A stretch of DNA of 64,000 bases from Tubulanus polymorphus. Taxonomy: Eukaryota; Nemertea; Palaeonemertea; Tubulaniformes; Tubulanidae. Below the pieces are notes generated by a model that was given only the letters and a program-made list of their open reading frames with translations, was not told the origin of the DNA and searched no databases. Numbering within the stretch: position 1 is the stretch's first letter; every line of letters begins with the position of its first letter. The position numbers and the translations under genes are program-made. The DNA lies in NCBI RefSeq assembly GCF_964204645.1, contig NC_134031.1:13864501-13928500 (forward strand), in the 5' to 3' direction. Shown in pieces: positions 8,884 through 20,631 of the stretch.

Positions 8884-9759
8884 GGTAAAAGTGCAGATCT
8901 GCACCTCTCGTGACTGACGCAATCTGCTGAATGACAAGATCCAGGCACAGGCACTTGAATATGGGCTTTGACCTTTTTGTTGGTGCGGTAAAATAAAAAT
9001 GATAAAATTTACCGTAATCTACGATAAAACACAACCGGGGTTGCCATCTTAATCATCCATGATGTAACTGTTTTACCCATGATCCAATGCGCACCCCTCG
9101 TTTAACTATACTATACAGAAAGGCAGTAAACGCTCCTATCTCCGTATTAATGCTTAAATCTACCCGCAATTATCGGGACAGATGACGTCACAGCAATCCC
9201 GAAGAGGCATCGCGAATTTTCAAAAATCAATCTTGTTGCCAGTTAAAATCTTTAACGGAGCTAAAACAGTGTCAATATTTCCAAAAAATCATCTACAATT
9301 GAAATTATAGGCGCTCCTTATATTTCAGAATTAAAATTGACACCTTGGGACGTACTTCGGCAATTCTCGGCAGTGTTCGGCTGTCCCGATAATTGCGGGT
9401 AGATTTAAGCATTACAGAGAAAGGAGCGTTTCCAGCCTTTCTGTAGGCCTATAGTATAGTTAAACGACGCGCGCGCGTTGCATCATGGGTAAATTCATTA
9501 GAAAACATGGCGGATTATCAAAGTCAGGAATAACATATCGCTGGTGAATTATTAAATATTTATCCATTATCAAAGCCCATATTCAAGTGCCTGTAATCCA
9601 GGCTAAAATCTTTCTACTCTCTCTAGTGAAGATATCTTAAAATTAGCCAATGGTAATGTACTGAATTGCTGTCTGATGACATTTTGAATCTGAAACAATG
9701 ATATTTAATGTAATTGATTGAATCGTTTACGCGGAGAGGTGCGGATCTGCACTTTTACC
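8884..9759. mobile_element. Large palindromic TIR element
   Basis: The ends are inverted copies of about 24 bp, beginning GGTAAAAGTGCAGATC. The inversion continues well inside: CCCGCAATTATCGGGACA at 9171 is matched by its reverse complement at about 9386-9404, and the segments around TATACTATACAGAAAGG and CTTTCTGTAGGCCTATAGTATA also mirror. No coding frame. It is a non-autonomous fold-back/MITE type element at the start of intron 1. Confidence 0.75.
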
Positions 9760-11870
9760 CTCTACTAGATAGTCTAGTACCTAGCTGTCGTTCTACAAAC
9801 AACGTCTAGGGCCAAAGTGCTCATATAAGGTTAATTTTCGTCCCTCATTTTGAGGCACAAGGCTTTGAGCGTCTATTGCACCCCATAAAACACCATCAAC
9901 TTACCTCAAACTTGTAGAGGGTCCTTCCAACTACATAAAATCAACAACGCGAGATCTTGATGAACACTTACAGTCAACTTTATTTAACGATTCTACCAGA
10001 CGTTCTCATATAGCGCGAGCGCCATTTACAACACAAAACTCACTGATTATGAAAATGGTTTTTAGTATATAACCGAAAATTTAGGTTCTTAATAGATTTT
10101 GATAGTTTCGATATTTTAAAACTTTTTCGATCTCGTGATTGCAGGATTTATATTTTTCTCGTCTCTTGCGATTCATTGTGTATTTACCGCGTTGACATTA
10201 GCCTAAGATTGGATACAGCGGTGTGTTTCAGACAGTTCGATTATTTATTCTGTCAATTAGAGTTTTTCATCCTCAAAATGGCCTGAACTTTGCTTTTCAA
10301 ATGGCCTGAAATGAAGCCTGGCCTGGAGGCTATGAACCCTGTATTGGTTCTGTAACGTTTAACGCACTCTAGCATTTTGCCTAGTTTGAATGTAAATGTA
10401 CCCATTATAATAGTTGAAACAACTCATTCATAAAAGGCACTAACGTGATATCTAAAATGTATATCTATGTAATTATATGAATGGTGAGTTCTTGTTTTCT
10501 GGACGATCACTGGAGTTATACTGATGAATCCTCTTCTCTTGCGAATTTCTCCTCTCCTTTTACGAATGAATCCTCTCCTCTTTTACGGATAACAAAGAGT
10601 CTATGTATCTCAACTCCGGGAATAAAAATCTGTATTGTACACAATTGGGTAAAGTAAATGCTTTAGTCAATAAAGGTGATGTTACAAGAGACCTTCTGCA
10701 TCCACATAACTATGGTGAGTATCTTTAAGATGGGGTAGTTTTACCTCCACAGGAAAAAGATAGTGCTCAATATTTCGAAGACTGAAGTGGCTTTAAAGAA
10801 ATGCGAAAATCCCCGACTACACTCAGGTGTGCAGCTCCCGGAACTCTCACAGCTTGAGTTGAGAAAAGTTACCACACACAGCATCACCCCTAGGGTTTTT
10901 GGCCATTCAACCCGAACATGATACGCGGTAACCGGCGCGCACCTACTCCAGACCCTGAAATCGCCCTATCTCATTCTATAAGAGACTCGGGCCTCAACAC
11001 TCATCCGTCCTGCTGGCGTGACAGCACGTCCATTGCCACAGGATACAAAGCCGATGAATGCTGCATCGTAGATCGAAGGGCCTCGGGGCCTTATTCGATG
11101 ATCCTCTACTGCTGAGTCTGCAGCACGCCTGCTCAATCACAATCCAGGGGTACTCGCACATACAAATAGCCACAAACAACCATAATCGACCTAAATGGCA
11201 ACATGTTTAAAGGATAATGAATCGATATACACTTTATTTTCATTAGAAATACACTGTACGTAATAAGAGGGTAATCAATTTTAACTGTTCTCTGACGTAT
11301 TCTTCCACTACCGGTGGCTAAGCTCTATCTTCGTTGACACTAAACTGTGAGGCTCAAATCAGCTCAACGGGGGCGTATCAGTGAGAAAGAAGGGAACAAC
11401 TTATGACTTTATATACACAGACTTAATTATCATACACCAAAACTTTTGCGACGCATGCGACTCAAGGTTCTACATACAAAACGTAACGGGAACATATATT
11501 TAATCCACACTGTTTAACGAGGTCATTTCCTTCCACAAAAACGCTACTTATGTACGACGTGTGCATGGCAACAACCTGGACTATACAATCATCAACTTCG
11601 GTCGACCCGCTACCCTGAACAAACTACGCGACCAGACACATACTGGTAGGCCTACTACTATATGCAGCCGGGTATACGCACTACCGTCCGAGCGATACGT
11701 CTTACCCTCCTCGTGTCTTGCCACATTAATATCATAGGACGTTGAACATTAAAACAAACGACTTAGAGACACCTATCTCCCTCAGAAACGTATAGGGGAC
11801 TTGTTTCACTATAGGCACAAAGGAAAGGCCGACTCAACTTACGACGCGTACATATAACATAAACAGGCCC
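9760..11870. other. Intron 1 stretch without recognised gene
   Basis: I read both strands and found no coding similarity. Short open frames around 10918-11179 overlap one another and show no family features. The sequence becomes more GC-rich toward 10800-11950. Confidence 0.4.
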
Positions 11871-11872
11871 TA

Positions 11873-11995
11873 ACTAATAACGCGCCTATGCGGCGCCACA
11901 GCCCGCAGGGCGAACACACGACGATCGAGAGATGACTGTCTGAGCTGGCGAATCGCGCGCCTTTTAATGTGAGATTGCCGAAGTGTCGCGTTTTA
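11873..11995. repeat. Dispersed repeat, copy 1
   Basis: Shares a block of about 120 bp with 23425-23575: ATGCGGCGCCACA, CCCGCAG, GAGAGATGACTG and GGCGAATCGCGCGCC appear in the same order, followed by TTTTAATG. The two copies flank the large retroelement region. Possibly part of a long terminal repeat or another element; the type is undetermined. Confidence 0.6.
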
Positions 11996-12011
11996 GCTAA
12001 CTTGGTACTTT

Positions 12012-13000
12012 AGTCCCAGCGGGCTATTGCGTTCACTTTTCGTCCATCCGAATCCAGTTATTTTGGGAAGTTTTGAAGATGCTTCAAGGTAATGTCTTGA
12101 TATTTGGTTTATACATGTATCTACCCTAGACACATCTTCAGCCCAAAAACTGGCCCTATCAGAATCAAGATGGGTGACCGGCAGCCATTGTTGTTCGCCG
12201 AAATCAGCACTTTTTACACATTTTTGAACTTTTTGAGGGAAATTTTGAAGACGCCTTGATCAATTACCTTGATCTATTTGGTCGTCCTAGGACCTCATAA
12301 GTGCCCAAAAATGTTAATTTTGGCCCGAATATTGAGTCCTGTAGCTTCCTACTGGTTTGCCATTTCTCATTGCAATTGCTAATGGGTATTCTTTTGAAAA
12401 GGATGTTTTATACCTGAGACAGGTATTGTTGATCAGCCAATTATGACGCAATTGGCGGCCATCTTGGTGTCATTAGTACTCATTCGTAGGTGGGAAAAAG
12501 TTTTTCCACATTATATTGATACCTAATCATATTTTGTTACAACAATGAATTGGAAAGTTGTAGCTTATAACTAACGTGTTCTATGATTGTGGTGAGTTTC
12601 AAGTTCATTTGGGTTTTTGTATATGGCCACCAGGGGGCGTTGAATAATACAATATCTTCAATTGCAAAGTTGTAGCTCATGACATCATCTATGATTGTGG
12701 TTAGTTATTCTATATGGTCACCAGGGGGCGTTGAATAGTTGAATAACTTAGTATTTCCTTATTATATTGGTACCTAGGCATATTTTGTTACCATGATCAA
12801 TTGCAAAGTTGTAGTTCATGATATGTTCTATGATTATGGTGACTTACAAGGTTATTGGGTTTTGAATATGGTCACCAGGGGGCATATTTTGTGATCACAA
12901 TCAATTACAAAATCGTAGCTGCTGACATGTTTTATTATTGTGGTGAGTTTCAAGGTCATTGGTTTTTGTATATGGTCACCAGGGGGTGTTGAATATAGCA
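12012..13000 (+). mobile_element. Family A Helitron-like repeat, 3' end missing
   Basis: Begins AGTCCCAGCGGGCTATTGCG (a shortened form of the family's 5' hairpin), continues with the shared body and then tandem units of about 90-155 bp, each carrying CACCAGGGGG (12627, 12718, 12873 and 12976). It stops without the CCCTAG end. No protein is coded. Confidence 0.7.
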
Positions 13001-13530
13001 AACTATAACTTCAGATTTCTTCACCAATGTTCCAGTGTACCTCAAAACTATTTAATATTCACAACTATCCATTCGGAAAATATCAGATTCCAATTTGATT
13101 ACAAAAGGAAAACAGTGCTTATCTGAAACGTGACAAAGGAGGACACGGGAATGATTGACAGGGTGACGTCACATTCATAAACAACTCGCACGTGGCATGC
13201 GGTCCAGCGCAACTTGATACTAGATGATACTAAACTCCACAAATCAACACCCCCAAATCCGACCTGAAACACCAGGGGAATGGTCAAGAATGCCACAATT
13301 CGCATGTACATTATCTCGATATCTCGTGACTTCAAAGGCAACTCAAATTATGCCAGCGAGGCTCACTGTATAACTAGATACCGACACAAACTGAAGCACT
13401 ACGGACACCCAAAATGTTACAAACCCCCCTCAAGACCTTTACCGGTCGAAAAGGAAGACAACAAAATTTTCAAATACAAATTTTAACTTTTATTCAAGAG
13501 ATCGCGCAATATCTACATAGAGTTCAAGTA
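13001..13530. other. Intron stretch without recognised gene
   Basis: Overlapping short frames on both strands, with no family features. Between the family A repeat and the gypsy remnant. Confidence 0.35.
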
Positions 13531-13531
13531 T

Positions 13532-14240
13532 CTAAAATTTCTCCAACGCCCTTTCGCAGAATTCACATTCCTGGCAGTAATCGAACGTAGCGCCGTCTTG
13601 GAAGTGCACGGTGCCAAACTGGGCATCAGTCTGGACGGACTTGTCAATCTTCAAAATGATGACGGTCCGCGTCACGGTAGTAGTCTTCTTGGCTGGTGCG
13701 GGTTTCTTGACCAGAGCCTGAGGGACGTCCAGAATGCAGGGCTTCGGAAGAAACTGGGATGGCAGTACGGGTACCTTGACCCGCCCCTTCTTACGACTTA
13801 ACCACTTCTGCAATCACGTCCTCTAGGTGATTATTAACAGTATCATGTACAGTCGATTCTTTCGTGGGCGCTTCCTTGGTGACGACTTTACCCTAAACGG
13901 GAGCGGGACCAGATTTATTTTTCACTGGAACCTCGGGTGGCTGTCAGGGCCGACCTTCTACCTCTTCGGAGACGGGCTTAAAATCTCTAGTGAGGACAAT
14001 GAAGACAAAGAACTTCACCGCCTCCAGCTTCGCTTGTGTCTGCGACCACGACTTTCGCGCTCTCGTCTGGAGTCTTTGCTCCGACTTCTACGTTCTTTCG
14101 AACTGAAGGACCGTCTTCGTCGAACAAATCTTTTCGTCTTATGCAACCACAGACCCTCTTTCGAGGAAAATTCCTCCTGGCATGCGTAACATATGTGCCT
14201 AAAACGATAACATAACTTGCATAACGATAACACAACACAC
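13532..14240 (-). pseudogene. ORF remnants downstream of the gypsy integrase
   Basis: Two short - strand frames lie downstream of the integrase fragment in the same orientation. One has a C2H2-type finger (CYACQEEFSSKEGLWLHKTK) followed by an Arg/Ser-rich run. The other is a Lys/Pro-rich 93-residue frame ending with a Cys cluster (CQECEFC). They could be a third ORF of the retroelement or an unrelated fragment. No long terminal repeat was recognised. Confidence 0.35.
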
Positions 14241-14513
14241 TACTTATGACACGCTATAACTACTACAGTGGAGCTGTCCATTTATTCGGCCCATGCACTG
14301 TACCTCTGAGGGTGACGTACTCGCCTATTCAACTTCTTCTCGAGGGGAATTTCCCAAACGAGGCAAATCCCTACCATCCTCTGCCCTAACGCCTTTACAG
14401 TGCGGCTTCAACCGATTGAAGTAAACGACTTTGACTGTCCCATTTGGCAAGGATATACGGTAAATAACCTCGCTCAATACGTCTAGGACCCTACATGGCC
14501 TGACCCAATGCCT

Positions 14514-15215
14514 TCACAACTTTGGTGATTTTCCTTCAGTAACTGCTGGTGAGTGGAGCCAGACCTCGTCCCCTGTCTTGTATGACGAACCATTACATTT
14601 CCTATTGTACTGTCTTTTCCTGTACACTATATGACACTTCATGTGCATCCTCACTCTCTCATAAGCCAAAAGCAATCGCTCTCGAAGCTCCTTAGCATGC
14701 AAATTTTTCTCCTGGAGTGGAAGCAATGGTCGACCTGACTGCAGGTCCAAAGGTATATGGACTTCTCGACCAAACATAAGGAAGTTTGGGGTAAATCCAG
14801 ATGCATCGTGTCGTGAGACTCTATAAGCCATCGTAACAAAGGGTAACTCGAGGTCCCAGTCATCCTGGCTTGATTCAACTACGAGCATTAACTCCGACAA
14901 CAGGGTACGATGAAACCTTTCTACGAGACCGTCAGACTGTAAGTGGTAAGCTGTAGTGCGAGTTTGCTGAATCGCCAGCAACTTGCACACTTCTCTAAAC
15001 AACTTCGACATAAAGTTGCTCCCTTGATCCGAGTGCAGAAACTCCAGAATACATAGTCGGGCGAAGAACTCCTGTGTCAACAAATCGGCAACGGTTGACG
15101 CCTCGTTATTGGGAATAGGGAAGGCCTCCACCCACTTGGTGAAGTAATCGGCTACTACCAACATGGCCACATTCCCACATAGAACATAGGAGACATATTT
15201 CATATTGGAGGCAGG
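14514..15215 (-). pseudogene. Ty3/gypsy integrase core fragment
   Basis: The frame from about 15215 reads VVADYFTKWVEAFPIPN, then HSDQGSNF, then GLVERFHRTLLSELM and FVTMAYRVSRHDASGFTPN: the integrase catalytic core (D, D, E region) and post-core segment of Ty3/gypsy elements. The N-terminal HHCC zinc finger and the start of the core are missing. It is joined directly to the reverse transcriptase fragment upstream. The insertion machinery is therefore incomplete. Confidence 0.85.
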
Positions 15216-15783
15216 ATAACATGTTCTCCATCTGCCGCTCGAAGGTGGAGCTGGCATTACCCTGGCCAAACGGCATCTTACGAAACTGGAAGAAACCACC
15301 GCGGACGACAAACTCCAACTTTTCTTTTGCATCGTCATCCATTTCTACCTGCCAATTACTGCTGGCCATGTCCATGATGCAGAAGTTCTTGGTGCCATAC
15401 AAGGATTGCAAAGAGTCGTCGAAGCGAGGTACAGGATAAGCATATTTAACGGTCACTTCGTTCAAACGACGATAATCAATTCAATACCGCATTGGCCCAT
15501 CCTTCTTAGTCACCAGCAGGATAGGACTGGCCCAAGGGCTACAAAACGGCTCGACTGCTCCTTTCTCTAGCATATCCTTGAGGTGCTTGTCGGCAACCTC
15601 CTGCTCGGCAAGAGGTAACCTACGAGGTCTCTGCCTGACAGGATGAGCATTGCCAGTGTCTATAGTGTGCTTCACACCTTTCGCACAACCTAGGTCCATA
15701 TCTGCTTGTACAAATGTATCAGCATACTCAGTCAAGTCTGACCTTTCGGATTTTGGCTCTATCCTGGGAACCGCAGCCCTCAC
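15195..15783 (-). pseudogene. Ty3/gypsy reverse transcriptase fragment
   Basis: Seen in two adjacent frames: the RT entry segment (VKHTIDTGNAHPVRQRPRRL, then FCSPWASPILLVTKKDG) and then YPVPRFDDSLQSLYG, MDMASSNWQVEMDDDAKEK and MPFGQGNASSTFERQME. These are RT blocks 1-4 of Ty3/gypsy. A stop at about 15483 separates the frames. The sequence leaves similarity just before the YxDD catalytic motif and jumps into integrase, so YxDD, RNase H and the connecting region are deleted. Confidence 0.85.
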
Positions 15784-15789
15784 AACTTC

Positions 15790-16450
15790 TCAAAGGCACA
15801 AACTGCACAACTCTTAACAGGAGCAAGTATACCTAGAACCCATCCTTGATATACGGTGATAGGATGTTCGGAAGAATCCAACAATCATACAGGAAAACTC
15901 ATGCCTTCGGTGTCTATCACACACTTTCCAACAAGGAGATCACTGCTGACATGTCTCGAAGGACACGCTTCGACTACACCCCATTTGCTATTAACCAACA
16001 GATCAATGGCCAATGTGGAAATGATCATTTCACTACGAGCAGGAATCACCGTCCTGGACGACGCTGCAACCAGGTCATCGTCTGAGTCTTCGTTGAATCT
16101 ACGGGAGTGAAATATCTGACCATTCTTGAACACGATATAAGGTCTCTTGGGGAATATCTTCACACTCAAAATAAGAAAGGAAAGCCATACCAAGATTTAC
16201 CTCATTGACATCTGCCACAACGAAATATCACGACATCGGTTGTTGAAACAATACAAACTCAGCTTCAGCCTGACCAATTACGGGCATAAGCTTGTGACTA
16301 GCAGAGATTAACTGCTCAAACATCCGACAAGGGATACACATATGAACTAAGCTCCTTATTACACTTAACGCTCATGATGGAAGTAACTGCTACAGTGTCT
16401 ACTGGACACTGAAGAGTCCGTGACCCATCTTCATAGGTATCCATATTCAC
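15790..16450 (-). pseudogene. Ty3/gypsy protease-region remnant
   Basis: Upstream of RT on the - strand, degenerate frames show a DTVAVTSIMSV segment (a decayed aspartic-protease-like DTGA site), followed downstream by FKNGQIFHSRRF, KCVIDTEGMSFPV and SSEHPITVYQG. Position and style fit the protease and the spacer before RT. Several stops are present. Confidence 0.5.
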
Positions 16451-16873
16451 CTAACTGATGATTCCCTACTAAATTTGTCATTGGTTCAGTCTTCTGAAGC
16501 TGGGAGGTGCGGGAACTCAGCAGAACTTACTCCCTCTTGCCCTGCTGTGTGGCGTTTCCCTGTTCCAGGGTAAAAAATCACCAATTTCCCCTGAGATAGG
16601 ATAATACATCAGGATTTCTCTGTATGACTACTGCTTATTCAGAGAAAAGACATTAACAGGACTTATCCAACAGGAACTCAACCACAGAAATGTCATTTCA
16701 GTGCTCAGTGATTACAACAAAGTTAAATTCCAATATATGAAATAAACTAAATATCTCTTAAATAACACTAATACTACACATTTCTCAAAAAACACAATTT
16801 ATTATAAAAACATCTTTTTGACAGTCAACATCCCACCCCCTTTATTTCGACTCTCTGCGAAATAACTAATTAA

Positions 16874-17365
16874 TCAATCCATCTTCAAGATGGTGCAGAG
16901 TTTATGTATTGCTCTATGCAGAACAGACATTTCAGTCTTTACTTCACAGCTTTTGACCAATCCATTCTTGTCACTTATGACCTTTCCCAACAGCCATGCA
17001 CTTCTTGGACCATCATCCACAATGAGAACGATGTCCCCTACCGCTGGATTGTGCTCTGGCTGTTGCCATTTTTGTCTTTGTTGAAGTAGAGGCAAATACT
17101 CTCTAATCCAGCGTTTCCAGAATATATCAGTCAGATATTGTACATGTCTCCATCGTCCTAAGCATAGTTGTAATCTTTGTTGATTATACCTGGTGGTAAA
17201 TTGCTGTCCAATTTCAAAAGTAGTAAGTCATTTGGTGATAACGGTTTCCAGTCGAACGGATCACTTGACACCTTGGTCAGTGGTCTGCTGTTTATGATCG
17301 CTTCTACTTCGCAGTATCATGCTTTCCCATACACCACCATAATGTGATGCAGCTGGTGGATTGAA
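16874..17365 (-). pseudogene. Bel/Pao integrase C-terminal part with DUF5641-type end
   Basis: Reading on the - strand: PPAASHYGGVWESMI (a hallmark of Bel/Pao integrases), then [19 protein letters not shown], then [23 protein letters not shown]. The last is the DUF5641-type C-terminal domain. At least one stop and one frameshift lie between the first and second segments. It is the 3' end of the same element whose RT lies at 18840-20165. Confidence 0.85.
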
Positions 17366-18040
17366 TTTCTAATCAATTCCAATATGAGCGAGATTTTCTT
17401 AATTTTTCGACACGTTCCAGTTTTTGGTTTACCTTTGTCAGCGCTACTAAAATAATTATGGGAAAGCCATAGAATGGCGTACGTTTCATTGGACTAGGTG
17501 CTGTATACGTGCCGATTTCAAATTCTCATTGCTGGTGAGGATGTAATTATTTCACTCATCTGCCATAGGTATCGTTTTATCATTTTAATACCCAGTGATT
17601 GTTTTGATTGACATTGAGGTGTAAGGGAATATTCACTTACACGAGGCCTCCACATGCACGTGGAGTGCTACACCACACACACACACACACACACACACAA
17701 ACAAAAGTTTCTACAGTACACTACTAAGGGTGATGCTGTAACGCGTGCACGTTTGACATGAAAATAGGCTGAATAATCGTAGCAGAAGATGAGCGCTGTG
17801 TTTTCTGTTCGATAGAATTTGTAATAAATTGTTAATTCTTGTAACCTGAAAATACTAAGCAGTAAACTATAAGGTCCGTCGAGGTCTGAATATTGTAGTG
17901 GTAAATTCCAGGATTTAAAACGATCTAATGGCCGATTTCTTCTGTACCGGTATTTTAGCTTCCGTGGCCAACATTGGAAGAGGTAAATATATAGACCCAA
18001 TATTCAGCCACCCTCTGATATGTGACATCATATGAATTTT
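17366..18040. other. Insertion within the Bel/Pao remnant
   Basis: No coding similarity. Together with the TIR element that follows it separates the two parts of the Bel/Pao integrase. It contains a (CA)n run at 17672-17698. Confidence 0.45.
17672..17698. repeat. (CA)n microsatellite
   Basis: About 13 CA units in an otherwise mixed sequence. Confidence 0.95.
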
Positions 18041-18610
18041 AGGCCATCCCCAAATAATGGTCTGTTTGCCGTAACCCGACAAACCCGACTTCAAAAGTAC
18101 GGAGTGAAAACTTTTTTCTGTGATTCATTGAAATAAATTTTATTTTTGATAAAAACGGCCAACAGACTATACTGCCGACTATGAGCTACATATGTTTGAA
18201 TTCAAGTGTGCATCGTGAAAAAACATGCCTTGACATGGAGTTTCCAGGAAACTGGCAGTGTTCCAATAAGCTGCCATTCATTCTGACTATAGCTGACTTT
18301 ATTAAAGTTGGTAACGTAAAGGCGCGCACTTATTCAATGTACTGTTTCATTTTTAACACAGAGATGACGCTCTGGACGAAGTTATAATTTTAGAATAATT
18401 CTTGAAATCTACGCTAAATTAGACAAATTTCCCGTGCACAACATAGATGATTTTTGCGATATTGTCTCCATGTAAAAAAGCCCAAAGGTGAAAAATTTGT
18501 TTTTTTTTGCCCAAATATTTTACAAAAAAAAAAATTCTACCTACCTACCGACTCATCCTGAAAAGTTAAGTCGGTGTTGCGGCAAACAGACAATTATTTT
18601 GGGATGGCCT
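18041..18610. mobile_element. TIR element, family T1, copy 1
   Basis: Ends are inverted: AGGCCATCCCCAAATAATGG and CTGTTTGCCG at the left, CGGCAAACAGACAATTATTT and GGGATGGCCT at the right. A second copy in opposite orientation lies at 37211-37740. No transposase is coded, so it is non-autonomous. It lies inside the Bel/Pao integrase. Confidence 0.85.
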
Positions 18611-18839
18611 TATTTGAATATTTTTTCATATTGTGAAACATAATTTTTTGAAAATATAAAGTAGATTCCCTGCCACGCCTACCTGTACCCTACAAAATTT
18701 TGGACGTGGACCGTAAACAAATGTATATCTTTGGTCTTATTTGACTACAAAATAATTCTTTAAGAAAGATAAAATACAATATAAACTTGTGGAACTTTGA
18801 AGTCACGAATAAAAACGATTTTTCAAGCAATGCCTATAT

Positions 18840-20165
18840 TCCAAACAAATTCTAGCTTTCGAGGTAAACCACACTTTCCCAATGGGCAATTTATCTATTT
18901 CCTCCTTCAGTTCTCTTTGAGCCCCAACCAAATTGGTGCCATTGTCAGATCGCATCTTCTTTACGTTTCCACGTCGAATAATTTCCTCATAACGCTTGTC
19001 TTAGTGAGGGGTTTACCATTCTTGATGGCTGCATACCCGACTGGGAATGATTGTTTCTGTATTGTTTCTTCAACGAGTATGAAATCTGTTGCTTCATCCA
19101 AAGTCTGTTTGTCCAGACTTGTAAAATCTTCAGTTTTATCCGGTTTGGATAAAAGTCCCTTTTGTTCTCGTTCTATTTTCCATTTCAGAAATTTCTTAAC
19201 CAGTAGCAATCGTCCAGCAAGCCGTTGTAATTTATTCCAGCATGACGTGCCTGCTGCCAACTGGTCAACGATTGATGTAGGTGAAGTAACTGCCGCACTT
19301 GATATTACCTTCTTTAATTCAGAATCCTCTGTCGGCCGAATTTTGATTTTGTTTTGCTTTGGCCATTCTGCTTCATCTTTCCATAAAAATTTGGGACCAT
19401 TGAACCACATAGCTCTCTCGGATTCATTTTGCAAATCAAGAACTCTTGATGCATACTCAATTCTGTCTTTACATATTTCCAGTTTTCAATATTTGAACCA
19501 TCTCTGATGAGAGTTATCCTATTTGCCACAAATGTCTTGAATCTTGTAGCTTCATTATTGATATATCGGAGTACAGTCATACTATCTGTCCAGAAATAGC
19601 TCTGTCTTCATTTCCAATTCTTGTATCAACATTCTGTCAATTTTTTACTGATATTAAGGTTGCAGTAAGCTCTAATCTTGGCATAGTTATTTTTCGCAGC
19701 CGCACCACACGTGACCTCCCTAGTATCAAGCTACAGTGAATTTCTCCCTTTTCTGTTATCAGACGTAGATATGTAGCTATACCATAACCCATTTTGCTTG
19801 CATCGGAGAAGTGATGCAACTGTTTGCTGACAATAGACCCAAAGTCTTTTGATTTTACATAACGTGGAACGCTGACTTGCAGTAAATCTGGTATTCCCAT
19901 CTGCCAGCGTCGCCATCCTTGGAGCAATTCACCCGATGCTTCTATGCCCCAATCTAGGCCTAAACGACATATCTCTTATAGAATTATTTTAGCCGACATA
20001 ATGCATGGTGACAACAAGCCGAGAGCATCGAAGAATGAGCTAGTCAAGGAAAGTATACCTCGCTGGGTTGGTGGTTTATCGGTGGCTGACATGCTGAAAC
20101 CAAATTCGTCACTTTCTAGGTACCAGTTCACACCAAGACACCAAGAAATTTGGTGTTCTTAAATG
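18840..20165 (-). pseudogene. Bel/Pao RT-RNase H and integrase N-terminal part
   Basis: Order on the - strand: SATDKPPTQRGILSLTSSFF then LGLLSPCIMSAKIIL (end of RT), HHFSDASKMGYGIATYLR and TMPRLELTA (RNase H), RYINNEATRFKTFVANRI, then VRKFLKW-like integrase linker segments, and MRSDNGTNLVGAQREL (integrase core) ending near 18845. These are typical of Bel/Pao polyproteins. Frames change several times, so it is decayed. The integrase resumes at 17365 after about 1.5 kb of inserted DNA. The + strand frame at 18797-19507 is its antisense shadow. Confidence 0.85.
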
Positions 20166-20631
20166 TGTTTTCCTGCATTTCAAAGGGTCCATTCTAGGAG
20201 AAAAAGAAGTCAATATTTAGACTGCATTTTGTAACCTTAGGGTCCAGGAAGGTGCCACAGATAGGGAAAAAACAAGCACATAAAATTTGAGTTTCATACA
20301 CATCATCTTTATATTTATACTCTACTCTCGTAATTGCACAATAATTTGTCAGGTTTTATTGCATTTCCTTTCCTCTGATAGAATTTTCAAATTTTAAAAA
20401 CTAAGTTAAACTATTACAGCATTTCTTACAAAATAAAGTCTTAAGGTCATAAATTATGTAGGTACAAATTTTTACAAGCCTCTCATGAAAAGATGTATCC
20501 TCAATGGATACGATTGTCAATGAAAATCTTCAGTTTCACAAGCTTATCTCTTATTCATGCCCGTACCCAAGGGGTTGCGTTGCCTATATACTTGATTTAC
20601 AACATAGAATACACATCTTATACAGGTATGT

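Noticed and set aside
18797-19507. 236-codon + strand frame
   Set aside because: Exact antisense of the Bel/Pao RT/integrase coding region.
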